Under the pieces are notes generated by a model that made no database searches, was not told the DNA's origin, and saw nothing but the letters and a program-made list of their open reading frames with translations. The position numbers and the translations under genes were made by a program. A stretch of 64,000 bases of DNA from DASVHS01 sp035468985 (lineage in GTDB: Bacteria > Acidobacteriota > Thermoanaerobaculia > Gp7-AA8), in contig DATISF010000038.1 in NCBI GenBank assembly GCA_035468985.1, positions 62,001 through 126,000 on the forward strand. Reading direction: 5' to 3'. Shown in pieces: positions 15,066-22,927 of this stretch (its first letter is position 1; each line of letters starts with the position of its first letter).

Positions 15066-16487
15066 CTACACGACGTCGTAATAGAACTTCTTCAGCACGT
15101 TTTCGGCGAGCAGCAGGCGGAACTCCTTCGAGCCGCGCACGTCGCGGATCGGCGTGATCTCTTCTTTCGCGATCGCACCGGCGTCTTCGAGTGATTCGAT
15201 CGAGAACGGCTTGCCGGTGAGAAACGATTCTGTGCGCGGAAGGCGGAGCACCACCGGGGCCACACCGCCGTAGGCGATGCGGATGGCGTCGATGCGATCG
15301 CCGGCGCGGCGCATGAGCATCGCCGCCGTGAACGACGAGATATCGAGATGCGAGCGCTTGGAGATCTTGTAGAGGCGGAGCGTGTCGCTGCGCGCCGGCA
15401 GCGGAACGACGATCCGCGTGATGATCTCGTCCGCGGCGAGGTCGAGCGTCTTGTAGCCGCGATAGAACGACGCGATGGGAACGGTGCGCGTGCCGCTCTT
15501 CCCCGTCAATTCGAGGCGCGCGTCGCTGACATAGAGGAACGGGAGCGTGTCGGCGATCGGCGAGGCGTTGGCGATGTTGCCGGCCAGAGTTCCCGCGTTC
15601 TTGATCTGCGGCGAGCCGAAGCGATCGAGCACGCGCGCAAGCTCCGGCACCTTCCCTTGAACGAATTCCTCGAGCCGCGTGAGCGTCACCCGCCCGCCCA
15701 CGACGAGCTGCCCGTCGTCGATCCTCAACTCGTCGAGACCGGCGACGCCGTCGAGACTGAGCAGCGCGCCCGGCTCGAATCCGCGCTTATTGCACCACAC
15801 GCCGAAGTCGGTCGCCCCCTGCACGATCGTGCACTTCGGATTGGAAGCCTTGAACGCCACTGCATGCCCCAGCTCGACGGGCTTGAAGAACGAACCGAAG
15901 CGCACGGGGTCGCGCTCGAGAGTCTCGAATTCGCGAAGCATTTCCGCGGACGGATAAAGCTCATCGATCGCGGGCTGCTTTTCGACCTCGAGCGCGGCTT
16001 TGATGATCGGCTCGTATCCGGTGCAGCGGCAGAGATTGCCGGTCAGCGCGGCCCGAACGAATGAAGCCCCGGCTTCAGCCGGTCGCTTCCCCGGCTCAAG
16101 CCGGGGCTCCATCTCGTACATCGCCTGCATGGCCATGATGAACCCCGGCGTGCAGTACCCGCACTGCGCGCCATGGCAGCGCACCATCGCGTCCTGCAGG
16201 GGCGTGAGCTTTCCGTTGTGCGTCAGGCCTTCGACGCTGACGACGTGCGTACAGTCGAGCTGAAACAGAAAGGTGATGCAGGAGTTGATCGGCCGGTAGC
16301 GCATCGCGCCGTTCTCGCGCCGGCCGATGAGAACCGTGCACGCGCCGCAGTCGCCTTCCTCGCAGACGATCTTCGTTCCGGTCTCGCGCAGGTCGTAACG
16401 GAGGTAGCGCGACAGCGACTGCATGGCCGTGGCGGCATCGACCGCCTGGCGCTTCCCGTTGAGGTAGAACGTGACCGATTCACGCAC
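15066..16487 (-). CDS. xdhA: Xanthine dehydrogenase small subunit (2Fe-2S plus FAD domains)
   Basis: A 473-residue XdhA-type protein. Residues 1-165 hold two 2Fe-2S clusters: CEEGDCGACTVLIG with a later C in NSCITF, then CHGAQCGYCTPGF and GNLCRCTGYEP. Residues about 190-350 are the FAD-binding domain (TIVQGATDFGVWCNKRG, AGTLAGNIANASPIADTLP), and the C-terminus is the CO-dehydrogenase-flavoprotein-like domain. It passes electrons from a molybdopterin subunit to NAD or another acceptor in purine catabolism. No molybdopterin large subunit gene follows, only repeats, so it is an orphan here. A palindrome at 16065-16108 is inserted in frame between the iron-sulfur motifs. The start overlaps the MFS gene stop by 8 bp. 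Confidence 0.9.
   Translation of the reverse strand: MRESVTFYLNGKRQAVDAATAMQSLSRYLRYDLRETGTKIVCEEGDCGACTVLIGRRENGAMRYRPINSCITFLFQLDCTHVVSVEGLTHNGKLTPLQDAMVRCHGAQCGYCTPGFIMAMQAMYEMEPRLEPGKRPAEAGASFVRAALTGNLCRCTGYEPIIKAALEVEKQPAIDELYPSAEMLREFETLERDPVRFGSFFKPVELGHAVAFKASNPKCTIVQGATDFGVWCNKRGFEPGALLSLDGVAGLDELRIDDGQLVVGGRVTLTRLEEFVQGKVPELARVLDRFGSPQIKNAGTLAGNIANASPIADTLPFLYVSDARLELTGKSGTRTVPIASFYRGYKTLDLAADEIITRIVVPLPARSDTLRLYKISKRSHLDISSFTAAMLMRRAGDRIDAIRIAYGGVAPVVLRLPRTESFLTGKPFSIESLEDAGAIAKEEITPIRDVRGSKEFRLLLAENVLKKFYYDVV
16065..16108. repeat. Palindromic repeat inserted in frame in xdhA
   Basis: Arms AGCCCCGGCTTCAGCCGG (16065-16082) and CCGGCTCAAGCCGGGGCT (16091-16108) are inverted with one mismatch around an 8-nt loop. 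On the coding strand they encode EPRLEPGKRPAEAGASF, an insertion into the linker before the CRCTG cluster that family members normally lack. The frame is kept and the ligand Cys residues are intact. Confidence 0.75.
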
Positions 16488-17628
16488 GAGGCGCTGATCT
16501 TATCGTGGTCGCGATCGCGGAGATGAGAATCGCGCCGGCGAGCGGGACGATCATCGCCGCGCGCAGCGAGTAGGCCTGCGACAGATGGCCGATTCCCCAC
16601 GGGAACAGCATTCCGCCGACGAGCCCCATGGCAAACAGCAGCCCGAAGATCGTGCCCGCCAGGCGCTCGTAACGGTCTGCAGCGATCGCCAGCGTCGTCG
16701 GATAGATGGCCGCGAACGAGATCCCGATGATCGCCGCGCCGATGGCCAGCCCGGCCACCGACGTCGACGCGACCATGACCGCCGCGCCCACGACCGATCC
16801 GATCCCGCTGCTCAGCACGAGCGCGTGTTTCGACATGAGGGCCAGGAGTTTCGCGCCGAGCACCCGCCCGATCATCAGCGCCGCCCAGTAGCCGGCGAGA
16901 ATCCACGTTGCCGTGCGCGGCCGCGCGCCGATCGAACCGGCGTAGGTCGACGTCCATCCGCCGATCGCCGCTTCATTTCCCGACTGGCAGAACAGAAGGA
17001 TGCCGAACAGCAGCACGCCGGGAATGCGCACGGCCTTGATCGACGCCAGCAGCGAAAAGCCGATGGCCTCGCGCGGCGGAGGAAAGGTCAGGACGAGATA
17101 GAAGATCGTGCACAGCGCCGCGAGCGACGCCGCGATGAGCAGCAATTGCGTGATCGTGAAGAATCCCGTGATGATCGCCGCGAGCAGCGGGATGAACAGC
17201 GCGCCGAATCCGAAGAACGTTCCCAGGACGTTGAGCATCGGGCCGCGGTTCTCGGGATAGAGATCGGCGACGAGCGCGTTGGCCGATGTGTTCAGTCCTC
17301 CTCCGCCGAATCCGAGGATCACGGCGGCGAGCATGGCGCCGGGGAAGGAGTGCACGTATGCGAACACGACCAGCGCGATCGTCACCAGCGCCGCGGAAAT
17401 CGTGAGCACGATCTTGTTCCCGAAGCTGTCGATCATCGGACCGACGACGATCGTCGACAAAAACACGCCGAAGAACAGCGCCAGAAAAATGTCGCCCTGC
17501 TGGACGAGCGTGACTCCGAGCCGCTCGCGCATGGCCGGCAACCCGAACAGCGCGCCGAGGATCGCCAGCACGATGCCGAAGACGAACATCGCCGCGCACG
17601 CGCCGAGAAAGAGCCGGTTGCGATTCAT
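16480..17628 (-). CDS. MFS transporter, sugar-porter-like
   Basis: A 382-residue inner-membrane protein with about 12 hydrophobic helices. It starts MNRNRLFLGACAAMFVFGIV. The ATG overlaps the SIS gene stop (ATGA), so it is coupled to it. FGVFLSTIVVGPMIDSFGNK carries the loop-2/3-like G-x3-D-x2-G-x-K/R motif, and NTSANALVADLYPENRGPML resembles the FucP/NagP-type branch of the family. Given the coupled ROK kinase and SIS isomerase, import of an amino sugar or a cell-wall sugar is a fair inference. The 446-residue reading frame extending upstream is rejected as a shadow of the SIS gene. Confidence 0.88.
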   Translation of the reverse strand: MNRNRLFLGACAAMFVFGIVLAILGALFGLPAMRERLGVTLVQQGDIFLALFFGVFLSTIVVGPMIDSFGNKIVLTISAALVTIALVVFAYVHSFPGAMLAAVILGFGGGGLNTSANALVADLYPENRGPMLNVLGTFFGFGALFIPLLAAIITGFFTITQLLLIAASLAALCTIFYLVLTFPPPREAIGFSLLASIKAVRIPGVLLFGILLFCQSGNEAAIGGWTSTYAGSIGARPRTATWILAGYWAALMIGRVLGAKLLALMSKHALVLSSGIGSVVGAAVMVASTSVAGLAIGAAIIGISFAAIYPTTLAIAADRYERLAGTIFGLLFAMGLVGGMLFPWGIGHLSQAYSLRAAMIVPLAGAILISAIATTIRSAPRA

Positions 17629-18374
17629 CTTCGAAGCGCTTTCTCGTACGCCTCGAAGACCTGCCTGTTGTTCTCCGCCGGGACTCCCGGCACGTTCGGC
17701 GATACGAACGTCGGCAACGTCATCCCCCGCTTGGCCAGCTCCTTGGCCACCTCGGCCATGATCGACATGGCGATCGTCACGAAGGCCACCGTCGAGCCGG
17801 CGGCAACCGGCGCCGTCCACCCTTCGACGCTGACGAGCGCATCCTCTGCCGGAACACAGTTGTCGATGACGATGTCGGCAACGTCGGAGAGCTTCTTTCC
17901 GCTGGAGTGACTTGCCGTCGCCCTGCGCTGATTGTCCATCGATGTGATGGCCACGACCTTCACCTGCCGCGCCCGTGACTCCATCGCCACTTCGATTCCG
18001 ACCGCATTCACCCCGCCATGCGAGAAGATCACCATCACATCACCGGCGCGGATCGGCTCGTTCTCGAAGAGCACCTTCGCGTAGCCCTCCTGCCGCTCCA
18101 GCCAGAGCAGGCCTTGCGCGCCGCCCGATCCGATGACGCTCTGCCACATCAGCCGCGCGTCCATCAGCGGATGAAAGGCGGGAAAGCTTCCGTAGCGCGG
18201 GAAGACGTCCTGCACCGGAAGCACGGAGTGCCCGCTGCCGAAGAGATGGACGAGGCCTTTCTTCGCGATGGAGTCCGCCATGGTCTGCGCGGCGCGGCGG
18301 ATGTTGTCGGTCTGCGTCGACCAGATGCAGTCGAGCACTTCGGTGATGCGCTGGCGATAGGTGTCGCTGCTCAT
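17625..18374 (-). CDS. SIS-domain sugar-phosphate isomerase (UPF0309-like)
   Basis: A 249-residue cytosolic protein starting MSSDTYRQRITEVLDCIWST. The SIS phosphosugar-binding signature is seen in KKGLVHLFGSGHSVLPVQDV and in the second half, AGDVMVIFSHGGVNAVGIEVA followed by VKVVAITS. The N-terminal pattern (helix, then a LFGSGHS loop) matches the UPF0309/sugar isomerase family of about 245 residues. It likely isomerises or opens an amino-sugar phosphate. It overlaps the ROK gene stop by 4 bp and the MFS start by 4 bp, so the three form one translationally coupled unit. Confidence 0.88.
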   Translation of the reverse strand: MSSDTYRQRITEVLDCIWSTQTDNIRRAAQTMADSIAKKGLVHLFGSGHSVLPVQDVFPRYGSFPAFHPLMDARLMWQSVIGSGGAQGLLWLERQEGYAKVLFENEPIRAGDVMVIFSHGGVNAVGIEVAMESRARQVKVVAITSMDNQRRATASHSSGKKLSDVADIVIDNCVPAEDALVSVEGWTAPVAAGSTVAFVTIAMSIMAEVAKELAKRGMTLPTFVSPNVPGVPAENNRQVFEAYEKALRR

Positions 18375-19228
18375 CGACTCTCCAGTGCCAGGCGGGCCAC
18401 GCCCAGCAGATTTGCTTCGGTTCCGAGGGTGCTCACGACGATGTCGATGTCGGGGAACGACAGAGGCTGCGCGTACTCGTGCGCGGTGCGCTTCACGTCG
18501 TCGAGAAACAGGTCCGCCGCACTCGCCAGCCCTCCGGTGAGCACGACCACCTCCGGATCGAAGAGGCTCACGAGATTGGCGACCGCGCGGCCGAGATGGC
18601 GGGCGGCATCGGCGAACGTTTTCCGGGCGATGCGATCGCCGCTGCGCGCGAGCTCCGCCACGTGCGCGGCCGAAGGCGCGCCGAAGGCCCGGGCGATGGC
18701 AGGGCCCGCGGCGAGCGCCTCCAACGCGCCCTTCGATTTCGTGGCCACGTTTTCCTGATCGCCGACAATCATCCACCCCGCGCACCCGGAGAGCTCGTGC
18801 GCACCGCGCACGAGCGTTCCGCCGCTGAGGATCCCGGCCCCGATACCGGTTCCGACGATCAGAACGACGACGTCGGACTTCCCCCGCGCGGCGCCGGCCC
18901 AGCTCTCTCCCAGGGCAACGGCGTTGCGGTCACTCTCGACGAATGCCGGAATGCGCAGCGCGCGCTTCAGTTCGCGCGCGAGCGGAACGCGATCCCAACC
19001 GGAAAGGTTCGGAGCCCAGACCGTTCCGTCGCGGCGAGCAAGACCGGGCACTGCGACGCCGATGGCGTCGCCGCCGATCTGGTTCGCCATCCTCACGATC
19101 TGCTCGACGGTTGCGTCGACCGAGGTGTGGTCGACCGGTTCCTCGATGCGGCCGTGCAGCGATCCACGCGCGCTGACGGATGCGGCCGCGACTTTTGTAC
19201 CCCCGAGATCGATGGCGATGACGCTCAT
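18371..19228 (-). CDS. ROK-family sugar kinase
   Basis: A 285-residue protein with the ROK phosphate-1 motif (VIAIDLGGTKVAAASVS), the phosphate-2 region (DVVVLIVGTGIGAGILSGG) and an adenosine loop (DPEVVVLTGGLASAADLF). EVSDRNAVALGE-type residues appear as VESDRNAVALGESW. The zinc-binding CxCGxxGCxE segment of many ROK kinases is absent (only HELSGCAGWM is seen). It phosphorylates glucose, N-acetylglucosamine, N-acetylmannosamine or similar sugars. In the coupled kinase, isomerase and transporter unit it is probably the entry kinase. The ATG at 19228 is preceded by a TANNNT hexamer. The upstream extension to 20194 is a shadow of the CapA gene. Confidence 0.88.
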   Translation of the reverse strand: MSVIAIDLGGTKVAAASVSARGSLHGRIEEPVDHTSVDATVEQIVRMANQIGGDAIGVAVPGLARRDGTVWAPNLSGWDRVPLARELKRALRIPAFVESDRNAVALGESWAGAARGKSDVVVLIVGTGIGAGILSGGTLVRGAHELSGCAGWMIVGDQENVATKSKGALEALAAGPAIARAFGAPSAAHVAELARSGDRIARKTFADAARHLGRAVANLVSLFDPEVVVLTGGLASAADLFLDDVKRTAHEYAQPLSFPDIDIVVSTLGTEANLLGVARLALESR

Positions 19229-19234
19229 TGTGGC

Positions 19235-19242
19235 GGATGATA
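19235..19242. promoter_or_regulatory. Overlapping divergent -10 elements, ROK/CapA pair
   Basis: The 30-bp gap between the divergent starts holds ATGATAAC. On the minus strand it reads TATCAT, 8 nt before the ROK ATG. On the plus strand it reads GATAAC, about 16 nt before the CapA-like ATG. Both fit a TANNNT-like -10 hexamer only loosely on the plus side. The call rests on position and on the similar arrangement at two other divergent pairs in this window. Confidence 0.35.
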
Positions 19243-19258
19243 ACGTGACGGTCCTCCC

Positions 19259-20362
19259 ATGATCCTCGGCGCAGCGCTCCTGATGCTCTCCGGCGACGTG
19301 ATGCTCGGGCGAGGGATCGATCAGATCCTTCGACATTCCGTCGATCCCGTGCTTTACGAGCACTACATGCGGACGGCGAAAGGCTACGTCGAGCTCGCCG
19401 AGCAGAAGAGCGGACCGATCCCGCGCCAGGCCGGACCCGAGTACGTCTGGGGCGATGCTCTGGCCATCCTCAAAACGCAGAATCCGAGCGCGCGCATCGT
19501 CAATCTGGAAACCGCGGTCACGACCGTGAGCGAGCCGTGGCCGGGCAAGGGCATCAACTACCGGATGCATCCGGCGAACGTCGACCTCCTCGAGGCCGCG
19601 CACATCGACTGCGCGGTCATCTCGAACAATCACGTTCTCGATTGGGGGCGAAAGGGTTTCGACGAGACGCTGAAGACGCTTCACCGCGCGGGCCTGAAAA
19701 CGGCCGGCGCCGGATCGAACGCCGCGGACGCGGCGGCCCCGGCGATCATCGATGTGCCAGGAGGGCGCGTCCTCGTCTTCGCCATGGCCGATCGAAGCAG
19801 TGGCGTGCCCGCGGATTGGGAGGCACTGCCGGCGCGCTCGGGTGTTCGTCTCCTTCCCGATCTCTCGCGGAAGACGGCGGAGTCGATCGCGCGGCAGATC
19901 AAGACTCATCCGCGGAAAACGGGCGATCGCCTCATCGCGTCGATCCACTGGGGCAGCAACTGGGGTTATGACGTCGACTCCGACGAAGAACGGTTCGCGA
20001 AGACGCTCATCGATCAGGGCGGCGTCGACATCGTCCACGGCCACTCCTCGCACCACCCGAAGCGGATCGAGATCTATCGCGGGAGGCTCATCCTCTATGG
20101 AGCGGGAGATCTCATCAATGATTACGAAGGCATCAGCGGATACGAGGAGTTCCGGCCGGATCTGTCGCTGCTCTATCTGCCGGTGTTGTCGCAAACGGGC
20201 GCGCTCGAGTCGATGACGCTCGTGCCGCTGCGGATGAAACGTTTCCGGCTCAACCGGGCGAGCACGGAAGAAACGCAGTGGCTGCTCCGGACGATGGAGA
20301 GGGAATCGCGCGGCGCGAAATTCACGCTGAGGAAGGATGGTCTGATCGAAGTCAAGCCATGA
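19259..20362 (+). CDS. CapA-family (PgsA-like) metallophosphoesterase-fold protein
   Basis: A 367-residue protein. CapA family landmarks are LLMLSGDVMLGRGID at the start, IVNLETAVTTVSEPWPGKG, CAVISNNHVLDWGRKGFDET, RLIASIHWGSNWG and DIVHGHSSHHPKRIEIYRGR followed by LYGAGDLINDY. These His, Asn and Asp residues form the calcineurin-like metal site. Homologues take part in poly-gamma-glutamate capsule synthesis, but many copies have unknown substrates and no pgsBC genes are nearby. The start is chosen at the first ATG, 30 bp from the divergent ROK gene. The stop overlaps the next ATG (ATGA). Confidence 0.88.
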   Translation: MILGAALLMLSGDVMLGRGIDQILRHSVDPVLYEHYMRTAKGYVELAEQKSGPIPRQAGPEYVWGDALAILKTQNPSARIVNLETAVTTVSEPWPGKGINYRMHPANVDLLEAAHIDCAVISNNHVLDWGRKGFDETLKTLHRAGLKTAGAGSNAADAAAPAIIDVPGGRVLVFAMADRSSGVPADWEALPARSGVRLLPDLSRKTAESIARQIKTHPRKTGDRLIASIHWGSNWGYDVDSDEERFAKTLIDQGGVDIVHGHSSHHPKRIEIYRGRLILYGAGDLINDYEGISGYEEFRPDLSLLYLPVLSQTGALESMTLVPLRMKRFRLNRASTEETQWLLRTMERESRGAKFTLRKDGLIEVKP

Positions 20363-21102
20363 ACATCGAACGCTATCTGCGCCGCATCGATTACCAGGGG
20401 CAGGTCGACACGACCGCGGAGACGCTGCGCAACCTGCACGAGCGTCATCTCTTCACGGTCCCTTTCGAGAACCTCGACATCGGCCGGCGGCCGATCGTCA
20501 TCGATGAAGCCGCGTTCGTTCGCAAAGTGGTCGAGGAGCGGCGCGGCGGGTTCTGCTACGAGCTCAACGGCGCCTTCTCCGCTCTCCTCCGCTCCCTCGG
20601 CTTCGATGTGATGCTGCTCTCCGCCGGCGTGGCCCGCCAGGCCGGCGGATTCGGACCGGAGTTCGATCACCTGGCGCTGCTGGTCTCGGCGAATGGCGAG
20701 CGCTGGCTCGCCGACGTCGGATTCGGCGACTCGTTCGTTCGTCCGCTGCGCTTCGTCACCGATACCGATCTGCAGGACCCGGCCGGAGCCTTCCGCATCG
20801 AACGCGATGCCGACTCCTTCATCGTGAGATGGGCGGGCAAGCCGCAGTATCGATTCCTGCTGATCCCGCACGCGCTCGACGAATATGCCCCCCGGTGCCA
20901 TTTCCATCAGACGTCGCCGGAATCGTCGTTCACGCAGAAAAGCGTCTGCAGCCTGGCCACGCCGGTGGGACGGATCACGCTCTCGGACCGCAGGCTCATC
21001 ACGACTGAGAGCGGCGAGCGCACCGAGCGCGAACTGAGCGAAGCGGAGTGGACGAACGTCCTGCGCGATGTCTTCGGCGTCACGCTTCCGCGCGGAGCCT
21101 GA
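20359..21102 (+). CDS. nat: Arylamine N-acetyltransferase
   Basis: A 247-residue cytosolic enzyme. The complete Cys-His-Asp triad is visible: Cys in VEERRGGFCYELNGAFSALL (near residue 68), His in GPEFDHLALLVS (near 107) and Asp in WLADVGFGDSFVRPL (near 122). The N-terminus MNIERYLRRIDYQGQ and HLFTVPFENLDIG are also family-typical. It transfers acetyl from acetyl-CoA to arylamines or hydrazines. It is translationally coupled to the CapA-like gene (ATGA at 20359). The C-terminus overlaps the end of the convergent minus-strand gene by about 23 bp. Confidence 0.95.
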   Translation: MNIERYLRRIDYQGQVDTTAETLRNLHERHLFTVPFENLDIGRRPIVIDEAAFVRKVVEERRGGFCYELNGAFSALLRSLGFDVMLLSAGVARQAGGFGPEFDHLALLVSANGERWLADVGFGDSFVRPLRFVTDTDLQDPAGAFRIERDADSFIVRWAGKPQYRFLLIPHALDEYAPRCHFHQTSPESSFTQKSVCSLATPVGRITLSDRRLITTESGERTERELSEAEWTNVLRDVFGVTLPRGA

Positions 21103-21577
21103 TGGCCCGCAACCACATCCGCCGGATGAAGCCGCTGCCGGCGCGGATCGCGAGCCAGTACATCGCAAAGAGGCGCCTGGATCGTTTGTCGCTCGAATCG
21201 ACCCGCGTCTCCGTCGACAGGTCGCAACCGCCGCGATCGTCCGGCGTGACCAGAAAGTTCATCGCCGCCGTCGTATGCGCGTCAATTCGGGTGGCCACGA
21301 CCAGCTCGCGCGGCGAGTCGTCGGCGAGAACTTCGAATCCGCTGCGCGTGGCCACGTCGAGGATCGGTTCGTGCTTCGGCGGATTCAGGATGCTCTCCGG
21401 CCCGGAACGAAATCCCCGGCGGATCGCCGTCAGCGTGCGGAGGAAGAGGATCTCCTCTGCCGTGACGGCGTGAATCGCCGCAAAGACCTTCTCGGGTGAC
21501 GCAACCACGTGCGTGACGTGCCGTTCGCCGAACTGCCAGACCGGCATGATCTGGTCGAGCCGCGTCATCGCCGTCAC
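21080..21577 (-). CDS. Conserved hypothetical, SRPBCC-like
   Basis: A 165-residue protein. Its pattern (ERHVTHVVASPEKVFAAIHA at the start, a central strand pair ELVVATRIDAHTTAAMNFLV, TETRVDSSDKRSRRLFAMYW, then a long C-terminal amphipathic helix) matches small START/SRPBCC-fold proteins that bind hydrophobic ligands. No catalytic residue can be named. The ATG at 21577 overlaps the stop of the upstream membrane protein gene (ATGA), so the two are coupled. A second ATG three codons in is an alternative start. Confidence 0.65.
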   Translation of the reverse strand: MTAMTRLDQIMPVWQFGERHVTHVVASPEKVFAAIHAVTAEEILFLRTLTAIRRGFRSGPESILNPPKHEPILDVATRSGFEVLADDSPRELVVATRIDAHTTAAMNFLVTPDDRGGCDLSTETRVDSSDKRSRRLFAMYWLAIRAGSGFIRRMWLRAIRLRAEA

Positions 21578-22356
21578 CCATCCGTCCGTTGAATCAGGCT
21601 CTGCTCGAACGGCATCGGGATCCCGTTGAACTTCTCCTCTTCGGCGGCTTCACGCTCATGTTCCTTCGCCTTGTCGGCCCGCCAGAACTCCGCAAATCCC
21701 TTCCCCATCACGCCCCGCATCCATTGCGGCGCCTCCTCGGGATCGTAGACGGGCAACTGCGACGCCGCGTCGGTCCAGAGCTTGAGGAACACAAACGAGA
21801 TCAGCGTGACGCGCGGCAGGCCGAAGAATCCGGTGCCGACGACTCCGGCGATGATCGCCAGCTGCACGAGGAACACGCGCCACAGCGCGCCCATGCTCAT
21901 GTTGCGGATCCACGAGAACGGCCGCTCGCGCAGGCCGGCCATATCCATGGCGAACCCGATCACGAGAAAAATGGCGGCGGCGATGACACCGTGCAGCAGA
22001 TTCGTCTTGTTGATCGTCTCGATGTCGTCGCCCAGCGCGAATTTGAGAAAGACCACCTCCGCAAATGAGAAGATCAGCGCGAAGATGAGGAACGTCGTCG
22101 CGAAGTAACCGATTTTGCTGTCGTTCCTCGTGCGGCCGTTCGAGACCGACTTCACTTTCACTTCCAGGTAATGGCCGCGCTTTTTCGTTGCCAGCCGGTG
22201 CAGGTGAATGCGCACGAACACGAGGATGACGAACAGGACCGTCTCGCACCAGTACAGCGCCAGCGCGGTCGCGTTCGACCAGCCATCGAACATCACCCCG
22301 GCGACGGGAACGGAGTTGATCCCGATGAGCTGCGTCAGGCGGCCGAGACGATTCAT
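21574..22356 (-). CDS. DUF6498-like integral membrane protein
   Basis: A 260-residue protein with about six membrane helices (for example NATALALYWCETVLFVILVF, IGYFATTFLIFALIFSFAEV, LLHGVIAAAIFLVIGFAMDM, VFLVQLAIIAGVVGTGFFGL). The ALALYWCETVLFVILVFVRI pattern and the following cytosolic loop resemble the DUF6498 family of unknown function. A charged C-terminal tail (KAKEHEREAAEEEKFNG) lies in the cytosol. It is coupled to the SRPBCC-like gene. The function is not known; a shared envelope or lipid role is conceivable. Confidence 0.7.
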   Translation of the reverse strand: MNRLGRLTQLIGINSVPVAGVMFDGWSNATALALYWCETVLFVILVFVRIHLHRLATKKRGHYLEVKVKSVSNGRTRNDSKIGYFATTFLIFALIFSFAEVVFLKFALGDDIETINKTNLLHGVIAAAIFLVIGFAMDMAGLRERPFSWIRNMSMGALWRVFLVQLAIIAGVVGTGFFGLPRVTLISFVFLKLWTDAASQLPVYDPEEAPQWMRGVMGKGFAEFWRADKAKEHEREAAEEEKFNGIPMPFEQSLIQRTDG

Positions 22357-22373
22357 GATGGGGTCGAGAGATG

Positions 22374-22808
22374 TTAGCCCAGGAAAGCGGCCGGATCACC
22401 GGTGCGGATCGTGCCGCCTTCGACGATCTCGCAGAACACGCCGCCCCGCCAGGCCGGCTTCAACGCGTTGCGAAGCCCTTCCTGCGCCTCGTCCATCCGC
22501 TCGCAGGGGCGGACCTCGCCGTCAACGCGCAGAACGGAGGTGCCGAGGCGGAGCATCCTGCCGCGGGAATCCGCGAGATCGAGGCCGCGAATCATCACAT
22601 TCGCGCGCCGTGCCGCGGGATCGACGCCGATGCCCAACTCCGCCACCGCCGCGTCCCATGCCTCCTCGCTGATGATCGTGATCTGCCGCTTCCCGCCCTG
22701 ATCCGCGCTGTCCTTCACTCCGCGGCCCGCAACAAGCTCGGCCTCATCGACGCGATCCATGGGACCGCGATGCGCGCGCTTGATCCAGATCGAGGTGATC
22801 TGAGGCAT
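22374..22808 (-). CDS. MOSC-domain protein
   Basis: A 144-residue protein matching a stand-alone MOSC domain: ITSIWIKRAHRGPMDRVDEA, GRGVKDSADQGGKRQITIIS, a central ANVMIRGLDLADSRGRMLRL, and VDGEVRPCERMDEAQEGLRN, where the conserved Cys (PCERM) is the likely sulfur-carrying residue. MOSC proteins handle sulfur for molybdenum-cofactor or related reactions. The xanthine-dehydrogenase subunit about 6 kb away is a possible but unproven client. It is divergent from the S9 peptidase across a palindromic repeat. Confidence 0.88.
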   Translation of the reverse strand: MPQITSIWIKRAHRGPMDRVDEAELVAGRGVKDSADQGGKRQITIISEEAWDAAVAELGIGVDPAARRANVMIRGLDLADSRGRMLRLGTSVLRVDGEVRPCERMDEAQEGLRNALKPAWRGGVFCEIVEGGTIRTGDPAAFLG

Positions 22809-22815
22809 TCGTGCT

Positions 22816-22897
22816 CCGTCATCCTGAGCGAAGCGAAGGATCTCAGGTTGCGCGACCGAGATCCTTCGCCGTCCTTACGGCTCTGGATGACGTGAAT
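22816..22897. repeat. Palindromic MITE-like repeat, copy 6 (short)
   Basis: Reads CCGTCATCCTGAGCGAAGCG with AAGGATCTCAGG, then the inverted GAGATCCTTCGCC and GGATGACGTGAAT. Like copy 2, it lacks the outer ends and fills a divergent intergenic region, here between the MOSC gene (start 22808) and the S9 peptidase gene (start 22928). Confidence 0.8.
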
Positions 22898-22927
22898 GAT
22901 AGGCTCTGGCGCGGAGGGTCCAAAGTC

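Noticed and set aside
20278..20358. Extension of the arylamine acetyltransferase start to 20278
   Set aside because: The extra 27 codons lie within the CapA-like gene; the ATG at 20359 overlaps its stop and matches the family N-terminus.
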